A DNA stretch of 64,000 nt from Isoetes taiwanensis (GCA_021234155.1 JAJEKV010000026.1:932001-996000), one strand, 5' to 3'. Positions 37,601 to 50,313 are shown, counted from the first letter of the stretch. Numbers and translations are program-made. Notes: generated by a model from the sequence alone, not told the origin.

Positions 37601-39411
37601 TAGCAAGAATATCAATGGTTCTGAAGGAAATATGATTCAGAAGCAAGTAGGGATAACATCAGCACCCCAACATATGGCGGTGGATGCAAGCATCCGACTG
37701 CCTTCTATCGAAGAGTTAGATGCATCAGTGTTGAAATCTCTTCCAGCAGACATTTTCCACGAAATTAACAATGCATATAATGGAGCACTTGTTCAACATG
37801 TCCGTTCCTGCAGTATAAGAAATTCAAGTATGAATTTGGAAGCTTGTGAGAACACCTCGGCATTGAAGTCTTGTTCAGGCAATGAGCATGCAGGAAATAT
37901 AGACGATGAACATTTGGGAAATGAATTAAATAGGTTCAAGCTTCGGGTTTCGAATGGTGCATCCACATCCTTAATGGTACGTACATGCAGGTGGTGTGAA
38001 ATAGACTTCATTTGTTACATTGGATGAAGAGGTCTTTGTTGATTCATTTAATCTTGTAAATCATTTCATTTCGGACCTTGGTGTAAACAATCTCACAACT
38101 TGTGGCCATTGGATTGTAACAAAAAGATTAGACCTATGGTGGTTACATTTTTTCCGTAACGTACTAGCTTACTTCAATTTCAAGATTCTTCAGGTCTTTC
38201 TGCTTTGGCTGTTATTTCAAGATTTGGAGAATCATTGATCTTTTAAATGGGCGTGCAGGGAAAGAGTGATAAGGAACAAAACTCTCATATTGACACTGGA
38301 CAAGTTCTTCTTTCCTTGACCCAAATTGATAAGTCTGTTCTAGAAGAGTTGCCAATGGAAGTGCAGCATGACATTTTGCAAAACATCCCAAGACATCGGC
38401 CTGCTTTTCTAAATTGTAGCAGCAAAATTGAAATGACTTCTAATGTAGAGAAGCTATCTAAGTTGGAGGATAAACTTCCTAACGTGGAGCTTTGGAATGG
38501 CCAACCCCCTGCTTGGGTTAGGCTATTTGATGAGAGTAAATCTCGGTTTTTAAAAATGTTGTCCAAGTCATATGTTGCTAGTGGCTATGCCAAAGATCTA
38601 TCATCTTTCCTCATTTTTCTAAAGATCACTTCCCTAAATGTATATTTTGATATGTCTGGAACTGAGGATATAGTTTGTTGCACTGAGCTAATCAAACAAT
38701 ATCTGCACTCTGTACTGCCAAGAAGTCTTGAGGAGGTTTACCTCGTCATCCGTTCCATGAAAAGGTATGTTGCATTCTAAATGAGAACTTTCGCTTATGC
38801 ATGTGTCTGTGCACACTTTTTTATGCTTGTTCCTGAGGTGGTTTTCCATTTTAATATAGGCTTAGCAATCGGTCGCATGTTTGGTGTTCTATAGAAGAGC
38901 GCATTTTACCCGATATTCAGGTAAATCTTTGTCAACATTCTAAGACTACATTAGATAATTCAATCCTGGAGTAGCATTCCATTTGTAAAACCGACTACAG
39001 AGAACTATTCATATTATTCTGGAATCGCCAATCTCGGATAGTGTTCCGCAATACTATTCCTACCATTTATAAGAATGAGAAACCCTTCAGGAGGACATAA
39101 CAGTGTCGATATGGCAGGCTGAGTGAGGACATTCACGTGAATATACTGAGACAGATTTAAAAGAATATGGAAAGGACATAGTTCCTAAAGTAGAAGTCAT
39201 CCTTATTTCATACATAAGTGGCAAATTTAGAGTACTGATCAAAGAAGAGGGCTGTTTTTTGACTAGGCTTATTTAGTTTTTCCCAAAGTGTGGATGCACA
39301 TGTATTTGTGGTATGTTTCATATAACAGGATGCACATTTTTTTGCTGATTGATTGTTGCTGTGTTTTAGGCTAAAATAATGGAAATTTATGGAGGAGTCT
39401 TGAGGATATAA
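28692..39411 (+). CDS. REV1: DNA repair protein REV1 (Y-family translesion polymerase), 23 exons
   Basis: REV1 inserts dCMP opposite lesions and scaffolds other translesion polymerases at stalled forks in the nucleus. Exons from splice sites and frame: 28692-28819, 28920-28976, 29047-29128, 29194-29309, 29592-29668, 30073-30509, 30620-30742, 30818-30950, 31030-31118, 31187-31237, 31989-32186, 33203-33322, 33398-33490, 33558-33617, 33690-33776, 34006-34089, 36276-36348, 36420-36494, 37438-37533, 37600-37976, 38259-38764, 38860-38920, 39370-39411. All junctions keep frame and give 1054 residues. The BRCT domain is at about 62-160 (KGISIFVNGYTIPSHQEL). The catalytic core has IDMDCFF (about 338-344) and SCDEAYVD (434-441), so the metal-binding acidic residues are present. 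Two ubiquitin-binding motifs centre on LP at about 774 and 883. The C-terminal domain ends ..YGGVLRI. Exon 16 has an alternative acceptor at 33919. Length and order match plant REV1. Confidence 0.96.
33919..34005 (+). other. REV1: In-frame 87-bp alternative exon extension in REV1
   Basis: TTTTGCAG at 33911-33918 and ATATCAG at 33999-34005 are both plausible acceptors in the same phase. The 87 bases between contain no stop and would add 29 residues (starting LTRMPSLKSSNF) within the little-finger region. The downstream acceptor gives the usual plant REV1 join TLK to VKKRKEGAEEP, so I chose it for the main model. Confidence 0.6.
34328..35935. repeat. Three-copy tandem repeat (about 0.5 kb) in REV1 intron 16
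   Basis: Segment A (GAAAATTATAGACCTGCTTG.. to ..GGATGCTTGGATAAAT) lies near 34338, 34916 and 35432. Segment B (CAGGCTGATGCATAAAT.. to ..TCTGTACTGGATAATAAAG) lies at 34680-34880, 35194-35402 and 35750-35936. A and B alternate, so a unit of about 500-560 bp is repeated three times with small gaps. This accounts for most of the 2.2-kb intron. Confidence 0.85.
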
Positions 39412-41141
39412 TAGAACATTCATCTGAAATGGAAGATGGTATTTATAACTTTCCCTTTCTTCAACGTGGATTCTTTAGGAATTGTATTAAACCCTTGGAA
39501 ATAAACCGGAGATCAATTATTGTGTTCTGTTAGCTGTCTTTGCGTTTTAGAAAAGCAGTCATGCATTTTATACATTTTTATTCAGAGGTGAATTGAGTAA
39601 TGTTCTCTTTGGCCTCTTGCAATGCTAATGTCCTTTCCACTTGGCAGATCTGCAATTTATTTGTGTCCTGAATGGACTCAGGTAAGGAGAATATTGTAAC
39701 GCACTCAAGATAAGATTGTATAAAGAAAGGGACCTATTGCGTCGAATACAAGGAAAGCCCATCCATTTTGCCATCCTGGTTGAAGCGACATGTCTACTTC
39801 ATCATGCATAGGTTAGTCTGTTGGTTACTATCATCCCATCTTCTTTGTTGATATTGAACTTTGATGGTAAAATGGATGCTCTTTAGGTCATGCTATCATT
39901 CAGTTTTATGAGGTGGGTTGACGAAAATGCCTGGAGGTAGAACAGCCTATTGGCTTCCCTCTGCTCGCACCAATATTCAGATGTTTGTGCCCGATGGTTC
40001 AAACCTTTGCATGAAGAACTGAATGGGGAATAGGTTGAAAAAAAACAACTTTGAGTGAAGTCTCAAGGTGAAGGGTCTTTTCCTGAAGTGTTGCTTCTGA
40101 TCATGATTGTTCCAATGCTTTTCCCTTCTTAATATTCATCATTTTTGTTTTCGAGAAGGGAGGTGGTACATTTGTCACCATGGCAGCTCTGCAAGAAGTC
40201 ATGCATCTTTTGCTTTGGGTAGCATGAAATACTTGATTAGTGCTAGGAGTGAGTAATTATTGAGATTTCTGTGTGTTGTAGCGTGGACACCGAACTTAGA
40301 CTGCGGGATTACCAATTTTTATATTCCAGAATTGGCTTTTTGGATCACAGTTAAATTGTTAATTAGTGTCTTATTTCTTGAAACAATTTAAGCATGCAAT
40401 GATGTGAATTTTACGACACAATGAATTGCAGTTTGTTTATAATTTTAGGACTGTAAAGTTAATCTGGGCCAACAAATTTTAAACTTGGCCCAACTTCTCA
40501 ACAGTGCATTGTTCAAGCTCAACGCGTGCGTTAAAGGGGCCTAGACCCAGATTGTTAGCCACCTTGGAATAAAATAATGGCTAAGGTTAGCCAAATGGCT
40601 GTTTTATAGCATTTTTGTCAAGAAAAATGGCTAAAGTAAATAGAAAAATTTGCCCCAAAGAAAAAAATTTAGCCCAATTTTTTTTGTCGACTAGGTGAGT
40701 TTTTAGATTGGATAGCCGAACCTCCACCTCCACCTCCAGACAGCTCCACCAAGACAACCATTGGCCAAACCTAAGAAAGAGTGGACTTGGGAAAATGGAT
40801 GGATTAGCCTAGCGGCCGACAACAAGGTATATAGGAACTTTAGGAAATCACAAAAGAACTTCTTGTTTCAAGTACAAAGTTGAAGGAATTTTTTTTTATT
40901 TCAAGTATGAAGTTGAATTATCAAAGGGAGGATTGCATCTAGAAGGAACACTGCACCTTTTCTTTGAGCTTTAAACATGTGTGTATATGTTTATGTCTTA
41001 ATTTATGTCTTTGTTTTTTTATTATATTAAGGAGTTATAACAATGATTATAATTGCGTCATTTATTTTTCTATATTAAATTACATTATAATAACGATAAG
41101 TTCAATGACTTTGTCCAAAGGGTTGGATCTTTTAAAAAATA
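39412..41141. other. 3' region of REV1 and non-coding DNA
   Basis: It includes the presumed 3' untranslated region. No further ORF is supported. The sequence is AT-rich, with GGCTAAAGT-like short repeats around 40560-40690. Confidence 0.5.
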
Positions 41142-41734
41142 GGGAAAAACTACAAAATACCCTTATGCTTTGACAAATTTCACGACATACCCCTTGAGTT
41201 TTATAAATTTTTATAATGCCCTTGGTCAATGTATTTAGTATTTTGTATTGTTGAAAATTGTTCAAATGCCCTTAAGATGTACCCTAATTACTCAAATGCC
41301 TTTAAGATTCTACACAATTCACCAAATACTCTTAAGATGAGAGATGATACAGTTTTTATCATGATAATTTGATTAGGACCATCAAATCTAAGAGCCATGA
41401 TCAGAATATTAGATAGTCTTACTATATGGCTTTTGGAGGAGGCAGATTCGCATTTAGTTTTGCTTTGACAAATGCCCTTGAAAAAATGCAAAATCAATGT
41501 ATGCAGAGACATTCATATCTATATGGCAGTGGAGCAGATTCAAGCATGTCAGGACGAATTAGGTTTTCCACCAGAAGGGCTTTGTCTGAAATACATAAGA
41601 TACAAGGGCATTTGATGATATACAAAATTCTACAGGGCCAAATACGTTGACCAAGGACATTACAAAAATTTATGAAAACTCAGGGTTATGTCGTGAAATT
41701 CGTCAAAACATAAGGGTATTTTGTAGTTTTTCCC
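41142..41734. mobile_element. TIR element (MITE-like, 593 bp) with AAATA duplication
   Basis: The left end GGGAAAAACTACAAAATACC pairs with the right end GGTATTTTGTAGTTTTTCCC. The complementarity continues for about 110-120 bp with small gaps (..GACAAATTTCACGACATA.. / ..TATGTCGTGAAATTCGTC..). AAATA flanks both ends (41137-41141 and 41735-41739). There is no transposase; the interior frames are short. Confidence 0.82.
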
Positions 41735-41745
41735 AAATAGGGAAA

Positions 41746-41820
41746 AAGAATAGTGTGATGGCTAATATTTTACCTACATAAATAAGGATAGTGTGATGGC
41801 TAATATTTTACCTACATTTT
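41746..41820. repeat. Tandem 30-bp duplication
   Basis: ATAGTGTGATGGCTAATATT plus TTACCTACAT occurs twice, separated by AAATAAGG, just outside the TIR element. Confidence 0.8.
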
Positions 41821-41962
41821 ATGAAAGTTTAGCCAAAGGCAAGAAACCACGATGAAACAAAATTATTTAGTTTAGCCAAGTGTTAACTTCTAGCTTCAAT
41901 TTAAAGGTAGTTCAGCTAAATCTACTTGGCTATACTAAAAATATAGGAGCAGTAATTTATTC

Positions 41963-42021
41963 CATGTTGGCCACGTGGTAGATATTTTGAGCATGTTGGC
42001 CACGTGATAGATATTTTGAGC
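41963..42021. promoter_or_regulatory. Tandem repeat carrying one G-box and one near G-box
   Basis: The unit GTTGGCCACGTGxTAGATATTTTGAGCAT is present twice head to tail. Each copy contains CACGTG, the core bound by plant bZIP and bHLH factors. It lies about 0.7 kb upstream of the CASP-like start codon. A regulatory role is inferred only. Confidence 0.45.
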
Positions 42022-42154
42022 ATTCGTAAATAAAATACAACTATGTGGGGTTGGGAACAGGAAGTGTGAACAGGGCCCGACCCTGTTCTATATTTTGCTT
42101 TGAACAAGGCACTCCAGAGAATGTGGGCGACTACTAAAAAGGTGGGGGGTAGAG

Positions 42155-42260
42155 TGCATTATACAGCCCCCCTCCCCTACGTGGCTGATATCTGGCCGTC
42201 GATGCTTGAAATGGAGGGCTACGATAGCGCCACGTAGGGGAGGGGGGCTGTATAATGCAT
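42155..42260. mobile_element. Short perfect foldback (30-bp arms)
   Basis: TGCATTATACAGCCCCCCTC plus CCCTACGTGG at 42155-42184 is the exact complement of 42231-42260. The loop is 46 bp. No clear target duplication is seen. It lies about 440 bp upstream of the CASP-like gene. Confidence 0.8.
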
Positions 42261-42703
42261 TTGTCCCAAGGTGGGACTCGCGGAATCCGACTATGTTGGG
42301 TCGAGGTGACGTGAAGGTGACGGCCATATCAGTCATGCGTGACGACCCCATGTCCATCAAAGAAAGTTCTCCTTTGATTTCTCACTCTAATCATATGCCA
42401 AATTCTTAGAATTGGCAGACTGCGCAAATTCTTAGAAACAGGAAGAAAAACCGAGCTTGCGTCACGGCAGTGCTGTGGAAATTGACCAATTCCCTAGGAA
42501 AATTCTTCATTCTCATCCTACAGAAAGCCCAATGCTTGGCCTAGTCTTATCCTAGAGAAGCTAAGGCCACACTTTGTAGGCAGGATTTAATCCGGCCTTA
42601 GGAAGTCTTATCCTAGAAGCTGGAGAGCCAATAGCAGAGAATTGGGTAGGATTGGAAAGTCGAGACTCGATTTTTTTCATTCGGAGCGCCCAGATTAGAA
42701 CAA

Positions 42704-43819
42704 ATGAGCACTGAGGTGGAAAACACAGACCGAGAGGCCCTGAGGCCTCATACTACTACTGATACAGGGGTTAGCGAGGCGAGCATTTTTAGAACTGGAG
42801 ACAGTACGGTGGTTGCTGCCCCTGTCCCTGCGCCTCTAAGGCGCAGACGCTATGTCAGCGATCAGAGAAGCGTTATCTTTGCTGAATTGTTGATCCGAGT
42901 TGTGGGTTTAGCAGCTTGTGCTGTTGCCCTTGTCTTCCTTGTCACTAACTCTAATTGGTATACCCCTGATCCTACTAACTCTAATTATCAGTCTGGGTAT
43001 ATCCCTGTGGTTAAAGCGAAGTGGAGTACCTATACTAGCTTCCTGTAAGTTCTTATTAAGTTCTTATTTCAAACCATTCTCTGTTTCTTAATCCTGTTAT
43101 GTACATCACCCCTTTTTTTTCTGCTGGAAATTCTGCTCTAATAACTCCCTTGTTTCTTACCACAGTGTCTTGGCTTATGCTGCTGGAATCTCTGGTGCCT
43201 ATCTGTTGCTCCACACTCTCCTTGGCCTTATCTACTGTATTGCTGGAAAGAATTTACCTGCTCACAGTCCATCTTTTGGCTGGCTTGTCTTCTTTGTTGA
43301 TCAGGTATTACACACAGTTGGGTTTTTTTACTTCTTATATCAAGTTCATGTTTTCAGTTTTACATTTTACTCCTAAAGAGAAAGGTTTTGCTTATATGTT
43401 GTTTCAAGTGTTTATGATCTAATGCTTTGTTTATTATGGTTTGAGTTTTCTTTCAAGTGTTTATGATCAAGTGCTTTGTTTATTATGGTTTGAATTTCTT
43501 ATTGCTAAAATAAAGGTTATGTACATAACATAGTCGATGATATGTTTGCTGTTCTGACCTGCTTAATTTGCTGCAGCTGTTTACCTATGGTCTTGTTGCT
43601 ATTACATCAGTTGCAGCTGAGACACTTTACATAGCGTACCATGGATCTACTCATGCTGGATGGAATTCTTTCTGTCAATACTACGGGCATTTCTGCGACC
43701 GAATAAGGCTTTCTATTATCCTTTCATATATTGGGGCAATTATGTTGGCCATATCTGCGGCCATTTCAGCCCTAAACCTTTACGTCGATCACCAGCGCAG
43801 ATACATCTTCCCCAAATGA
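42704..43819 (+). CDS. CASP-like (CASPL) four-helix membrane protein
   Basis: Three exons, 42704-43044, 43166-43304 and 43577-43819, join in frame with GT/AG introns to give 240 residues. The hydrophilic N-terminus (about 60 residues, ending APLRRRRYVSDQRS) is cytoplasmic. Four predicted membrane segments follow at about 63-85, 112-137, 151-180 and 204-229. The first contains the conserved Arg (LLIRVVGLA) and the third the conserved Asp (VFFVDQLFTYG) of the CASP/MARVEL family. CASP-like proteins form plasma-membrane scaffolds. True CASPs organise the Casparian strip, while the roles of most CASPL members are unknown. Length and topology are normal for the family. I cannot assign a subfamily. 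Confidence 0.9.
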
Positions 43820-46800
43820 TCAGCTTAGAGAATATATATGATGGGTGTAGATATATTCTTTTAGCCCTTGTTGTTTATCAACATTAATTATTGACATTGA
43901 TTTTCATTTATTGGATTTTACAATAAACATTACATGATGCACTGTGTCAAAATTTTGTAATATTTCATGAATATCTACGAACCCTTCCAAAGTTCAATAT
44001 GATCTGCACAATAGTAAGCAAAATTATGTTTACTTGTGTGTGAAACCTAGAGCGACGACCAAGCAAGTAAGTTAATATAATATGTACCTTTATTTTGTTT
44101 CAAGATTCCTAGCTCCAAAGCCTGTCTGTGGAAACGCAAAAATAGCCGTCTTCCTTTCATTTTGGTCCATCTCTGCACCCACTTCATCATGTTAGTCTTC
44201 TAATATAAGGGAGGAACCCGTTAGGACCAAAAATGGGTTTCTTTCAATCGCCATGCCATGAAAACCCAAGAAGTGTGGCTACCGCAAGCTTGAAAGCACA
44301 TGATCAACATCCTAAGCAGACAAATCTGGTCATAAAAGGGTTCGTGAAGCATTCGAAAAATTCTCGTGTTGCCCGTGCCATGTATTACGAAATATTCCAC
44401 CAATAGGACCAAGAGGTGGTTCCCACTTGGAAACCACCGATTGGTGCAACGTTCCCAAACATAACCTATGGGTAGCCAATGGTTTTTGAACACGCGTCGC
44501 ATCGAGTTTTGCGATGGCCGTCTTGGCCTTCTGGCAGCGATGGCCTTCTGGCAGTTTTGCGATGGCCATCTTGTTCAAAGTTGCAGGCCATAGCTTGGCC
44601 GGCGCTGCTTATCACAAGCGAGCTGCTGAACAACGCCATTTGGAGTAGGCAAACCAAGAAGTTACCAGAAATAAATAATACAAGAAAAAAAGCAGAAACA
44701 TTGGGTACCGTGGTTTACGTAGATATAACTAGCTCCGCCAAAGGTAATGAGAATGAGCTTCTGGCTCACTTTGTGGCACGATGAGCTCCCAAAATAGGCT
44801 AATGGAGATGGGCATTAAGGGAATCTATGGGTCGAGGGTTTTTTGCCGAGGAAATTTTGAAGGGCCTTTTGCTGAGGAGATTATGAGGTGGCATAGCAGC
44901 TCTCTGAGGAATATTTTGAGGTATAAAAACTCAAGAGAAGAGGATTCTCTTATGTAATCAACTGGAGGCTTAGATTTCAATAGAATTACTAGCGTTGCTG
45001 GGTATAAGTTGGAAACTTGCAAATGATAAGGCAGCAATGCCGAGGTGTATTGCAACCACTCCCTCTTTCCCTTCGTGCTGATGTTAGTGGATGTTGTGCC
45101 ATTATTCCATCCAGGACTTTAGACTTTGCTTGTGTCATCTAGCCAAGTGCCCATGACAATATGGTTGGTTTTGTTCGATGAATCCATTGGTTGGTTGTGT
45201 TTGAAAAATGTATTGGCTTTGTATAATGATATGTCATAAATTGTATGCGAATGTCATAAGTTTTACTTGCTACCAAGCATTAATGTGGATATCATTCTAT
45301 TACCAGCGTTGGGCAAAGTCCGGGAAACACTATAAACCAACCGGTTGAAAATGCAAAATTTCCGGTTGGGTTAGTGTAATGTAGGAATTTTTCCGGCAAG
45401 TTTTCTGAAGATTTTTTTTTAAGACAATAGAAAGTTCCGACTCTAAACATAAGGTATCCGACTGGTCAAAATAACCATAGGAAATTTTCCGATGGGACCT
45501 ATAAAGTTTTCCCACACTGTCTATTACATTGTGGTGGCACGCTAAACATAAAGGTCTTTTGGAATCCCAAGAACATTAGTTTTGTATAGAAAATGAAGTC
45601 CAACGTTGTTGGACTAAGTTGGGAACCTGTCAATGAACAAATACTATTCATAATAATATACATGACGATACTGTGTGCTTTTGGCTGATGTCAATGTTTT
45701 CCTCTTGTGCCCTATGGCTGCATTTAGCCCTTGGTCTTTAGAATTGTAAAACATTATGCTGGTTCTTTGTCTTCAAAGAGTCTTTGTCGGCTAGTCCTTT
45801 ATATCATTTTCTTTCATTTAGATCCATTTTGCTTTCTTTCTTTTCCATTTTCTTTGAAGTCAGTCTCTTGGTCATTGCTAGTTTGAAAAGCTTGAGTACA
45901 CAACTATGATGGTGGCATTGAATTCGTTGAATGCTTTTGAATTTTAGTAATTGTTCTTCAAGAAATTGACCTTGATGCCCATCTTTGTTAAGCAACAAAC
46001 CTAAAATATAGCCTGCCAAGCTTTTCCATCTTATTAATCTTCACAACCCTTAAGGCATAAGACGTAAAAACATTAATCGAAGTCTAAACTGTAGAGGCTG
46101 TGCTACTTTTGCAGAAATGTAGGTAGAACAACATTTCTCATGGATGTACAATGTGAACAATAAAAAGTGGCAATTTGAGATTTGAACATCAAAGTATGAA
46201 CCAGTTCCAAATCTAAAAAGTTTTCCACTTGACGGAAAAACAGAATTTAAACAATAGGATAAGTTGTTTAGATCATTAAGGGGACATCTTGTCTTGCCAC
46301 ATCATCACCAACACCTCCACATCACCACACATGTGTCACATTCCTCACTTCCACCTCATCAAAAGTTTTGACTAGAAAAAAGTTAGCTTGCCAACTTGTT
46401 TGACACCTCACCATCTCTCATTGCCATGCCATCATCATCTTGCCAACTCACCTTGCCTATTTGCCACCTCACCATCTCCACACCCTTTTTTGAGCCAAAA
46501 GTCAGAAAGCTAATTTTGCAAAAAAGATTCCTCCATGACATAAAGCATCAAAAAAGATTCTTTTTGCAAAAAAAGAATTACCAAAAAAGGGCTCATTTAG
46601 ACCTTCATTTTGGGTTTCTTGGGAAACATGCCTAACTCCATGAACAAAAAAAATTTCCTATCTACCCCCCTCCCCCCCCAACCAAAGCCCCGTCCAATCA
46701 TCCCCCGCCACGTGGTACACCCGAGCATGTGGGGTGGTAACGGACCGAATCCCACATGGGCGTAGCACGTCACTTTTATGCGGACTGTGCTAGTCTTTAT

Positions 46801-48120
46801 AAACCCAGGCTGACTTTCCTGTGAATGCCTGTGGGATATTTCGAGCATTTTTTCAAGAACCCTAAATCCCATGTTATGCCAAGTTCCGTCAAATTAACCA
46901 GATTTAACAACTCAATCATGATGAAATACCTTCGGATCCACCTATATTACACCAAGAACTCAATAATCAAGCAAAAAGGACAAGATTCTTGCCCGGATTT
47001 GCCAATAACAGGCCGGAACAGGGCATTTTAAAAAGGGGGAAAGATTTTTGAGGGCTTTGGGCGAAACACTTGATCGAGATTCTTTGAAGAAAGACCGGTT
47101 ATGGAGATTTGAGCTTGAACTTGCCTTCCAAGCATTAAGTTACTTCTCCTGATATTTTCACTTGATTACTTGGTTTGAAATTCTACTTGATCCTGTATCC
47201 AAGACACAGAGCTTGGGATTCTGATTAATTGCTGTGTGATTCTTGAATGGATGAAAATCTGACCCTTGGAGATATACTCAAAAGTGATTTTCCCTTGGCA
47301 TTGTAGAAAATATGGCAGTATAAGCTCTTGCACATAGGCACGTGTTGATTGCAGTAAAAATTGCACATAGGTCAATATAAGATAGGTGAAGAATGGCTTA
47401 AATGCATGCTCATTCCTTTGAGAGAAATTCCAGCTTGCACAAGCAAGCAAAAATTTGCATATTTCTAGCCTAAGATAGCATCTTTCACTAGTTGAGTGGC
47501 ATCCCCACACTTTCTAAACATAGATAGCTTCCGAATTGATTCAAAAAGACAAGAAAGAGTCCATAAAAGATCAATTTATCAGAGCTTACTGATTGTTCAC
47601 AGTCTGTGATAGTCTTTCAGACCTAATACCAAGATTTTAGCATATTCTACACCTGTTCATGAAAAAGGAGTACTTGACCATTGTGTACAGGCACATTAAG
47701 AAGAGACCCAGGCATCAAATCACAAAAAAAACCTACCTTTTTGAAGTTGCAAAAAATCACTCTCTGTTAGGGATATTGACCAAATCTTGACCTGGTCAGA
47801 GATGCATATTTGAGTGATTTGCTCTGATTACAAACCATCTGACTTTTTGCCCAGCATTGCTCAGGATCTTGAGTAGCTTAGGCATTAAAAATCATGAGAA
47901 GATCCTTGTTTATTTGCATGTAGCATCATCTTTTGTAAGGCAGTTTTTTTTTTCTGTTTTGGGAAAGTGATTGAAAATTGTTATTTGAGCTTCTTCCTTG
48001 GGATTTTCTCACATAAAGTGGTTGCCTTAAGAAACTTGGAGGTTCTAAACCATAGAGGTTGGAGGTTTTGCCAGGAACACCTTCAACACACGCCAAATCT
48101 CCTGGCATACCTAAACATGC
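43820..48120. other. Long non-coding stretch
   Basis: No gene is supported. At 44405-44455 the sequence (complement GTTGCACCAATCGGTGGTTT..) is related to the foldback at 56219. Short GATGGCC(T/A)TCTTGG-type repeats lie at 44510-44580. A C-rich tract lies at 46665-46682. Frames here are short and look random. Confidence 0.5.
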
Positions 48121-48139
48121 ATCCTCAAAATGCGTTGAA

Positions 48140-48235
48140 ACTAAAAAAAAAAAAAAATGGCACCTTGAGGATCCATGGTGCCATTTGCACCTGTAACACC
48201 CAAAAAAGTTCCCAAAAAAAAAACAAAAAACTAGC
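48140..48235. repeat. Fragment related to the 54.4-55.1 kb palindrome
   Basis: An A run is followed by ATGGCACCTTGAGGATCCAT..GGTGCCATTTGCACCTGTAACACCCAAAAAA. The phrases match units of the large palindrome, so this is a small dispersed copy. Confidence 0.55.
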
Positions 48236-50115
48236 AAAAAGGCACGCCAGAGGCCATAGAAAGTAAAGGTGTATGAAAAAAATTAGGGTAGGGTAAAGGT
48301 GTATTGGATAGCAAAAGATAATTAAATTATCATTTTGGAAGCGCAAGATATGAGGTTGTTGTAGTCGTTTTTTGTTGTATTTTGTTATGTTTGCCCAACA
48401 TTGCCGGGCATAAGTCGGGGTTTGTATTAATCTAAGGCGATAAGTTGCAGTTTGTGTTAATCCAAAATAGTTGTAATAAGATACTGTGGTATTCAAAATT
48501 TCTGGTAATGCATAGATAATTCAATATGTAGCATTATAACAGGGGTTTTTTTTTGCGTTTTTGTACGCTTTTTGGCATGGTTTTCCTATGATTTCGGTGC
48601 TGTATTCATTGGGCCATACTAAATAGTATTTCTAGAGTGCAGCTTTTCTGGAGCGTTGATGTGGATTAGCTTTAACAATCTAACGGTTCTTATGCCGAGC
48701 TCCTTATTCATATGCATGAACCCAGCAAAGCTCTGTTCTCTCAGAAGCTCTTGTGGTGGTTTTATCCGTCGTGCCGTCGCGCCGATCCGTCTCCCTCTAT
48801 TCGCGCCGATCCGTCTCCCTCTATCCTCATCCAACAGTTGTGGTATGGAAGTTTGTGCTTTTTTCATGACAGACAATCTTCCATGACAGAGATTGGAACA
48901 ATGCATGATACGGTGTTTTTACGCTTTTTCTTTGTTCTTTGCTTTTTATGCTACATATTGCATTCATCTTTTTTAAACATTCCGCAGAAAGTGTTGTGTT
49001 ACTTGGTTTTGGTTCTCAAGATTGTAACGTGCAGGGAGATTTCTAGCATGGTGAAGTGGAGATGGAAAAAGATCGGGGCTATAACAACCATAACTTCCCC
49101 CTCCGCTTAGCATCATTGCCTTAGTACCGGGCCCGAAGCCCAGAACCGCATGCCAAACCCAAAACTGTTGCCTTTGTTTAATCCGAAAACACGCATGGCG
49201 AGGGCCAAATCGAAACCTAGCAATACACCTAGCATTAGAATCTGCATGCCAGTTCCAATCCTTTCCTTGAATCCAAAACATTCCCACTGTATTCATCTTC
49301 TTTAAAGATTTTACAGAAAGTCTTGTGTTATTTGCTCTTGGTTCACAGGATTTGCTCTTGGTTGTAAAATGGTCGGGCTGGGTGGACTTAATCAGAATCG
49401 TACATAAAAAGCCGGAGTAAACAATGTTACGGTTGCCGATTTCTCCATATAAGTGATTGCTTCTTCGCCGATTCCATCGTTTAACTAGCTCTTGCTCATA
49501 TCAAGCTACAAAAAACGAAAAACCGGTTGCCCATAGGCAAAACTGGAGCCACTAGCCGCCATAGCCATATCTCTTTGAGCTTTCCCTCGTAAGCCCACCG
49601 AACCCGGTGTGTAGCATGGTAAGATAACCTGTTTTCAACATCTCGCAGCACCACAGTTAGATTCGGCCCTCACATCTTTCTATTCAATTGGATTTCCATG
49701 TGTTCAAGCAAGCAGCTGCCATCATCGATCCATTGCAGAAACCCTAACCCTAACCGTGACCTAATCTCGAATATCCTATTCTTTCCTTTAACTATTTCCC
49801 TTTAAAATTAAAAATGTCGCCTTTCTTTCAATATCTAGCACTATCTACTGCCCATTCATGTTGAGCCTACGCTTCAACATTATGGCCATTGTTTAAGTTT
49901 CTATGTAAAAATAAAATGCTACAATATCTAACATCATAACATCTACTATATTAGTTTTTATGGAGTAGATAACGCCCTGGGCCGAGGGTGTTACTTCAAA
50001 AAAAAATTTCGGGCCATCAAAATGGCTCGGGTGTGCGCGTACAATTACAATTACAAGCTTGTGTTATTCTTATTATAATGCTATATGAAACTTTTAACCT
50101 TGTGTTGTTTTTTTA
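48236..50115. other. Non-coding stretch with a telomere-like motif
   Basis: Apart from the tandem unit at 48777 there is no supported gene. At 49738-49755 the sequence GAAACCCTAACCCTAACC contains two plant telomere repeats, equivalent to a telo-box seen in promoters of ribosomal and growth genes. No gene follows closely enough to confirm promoter use. Confidence 0.4.
48777..48826. repeat. 25-bp tandem duplication
   Basis: CGCGCCGATCCGTCTCCCTC plus TAT occurs twice in succession in otherwise unassigned DNA. Confidence 0.8.
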
Positions 50116-50313
50116 ATGATCGCAGCTATTACAATGAGACGAATGGCACTGAGCTCAATTGAGAACTTCATGCTTGATGCACATATCCGTTTGGACATAG
50201 ATCAGCAAAGGCAATTACGTGCGCAAATAAACAGGCTAACTGCTCTCTGCAGACTATTTGATAGGCAAATCAACCAAGATTTGTATCGTATCTTAAACCA
50301 CTATCCACTTTAA
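50116..50313 (+). CDS. Short ORF or exon of unknown function
   Basis: It reads MIAAITMRRMALSSIENFML.. and has a predicted helical stretch DQQRQLRAQINRLTALC. A possible splice acceptor (TGATCGCAG) lies just after the start, so this may be a terminal exon starting near 50126. The family is not recognised and it may be spurious. Confidence 0.2.
   Translation: MIAAITMRRMALSSIENFMLDAHIRLDIDQQRQLRAQINRLTALCRLFDRQINQDLYRILNHYPL

Noticed and set aside
49738-49755. Interstitial telomere array
   Set aside because: There are only about two repeats, too short for an array; kept as a telo-box-like motif only.
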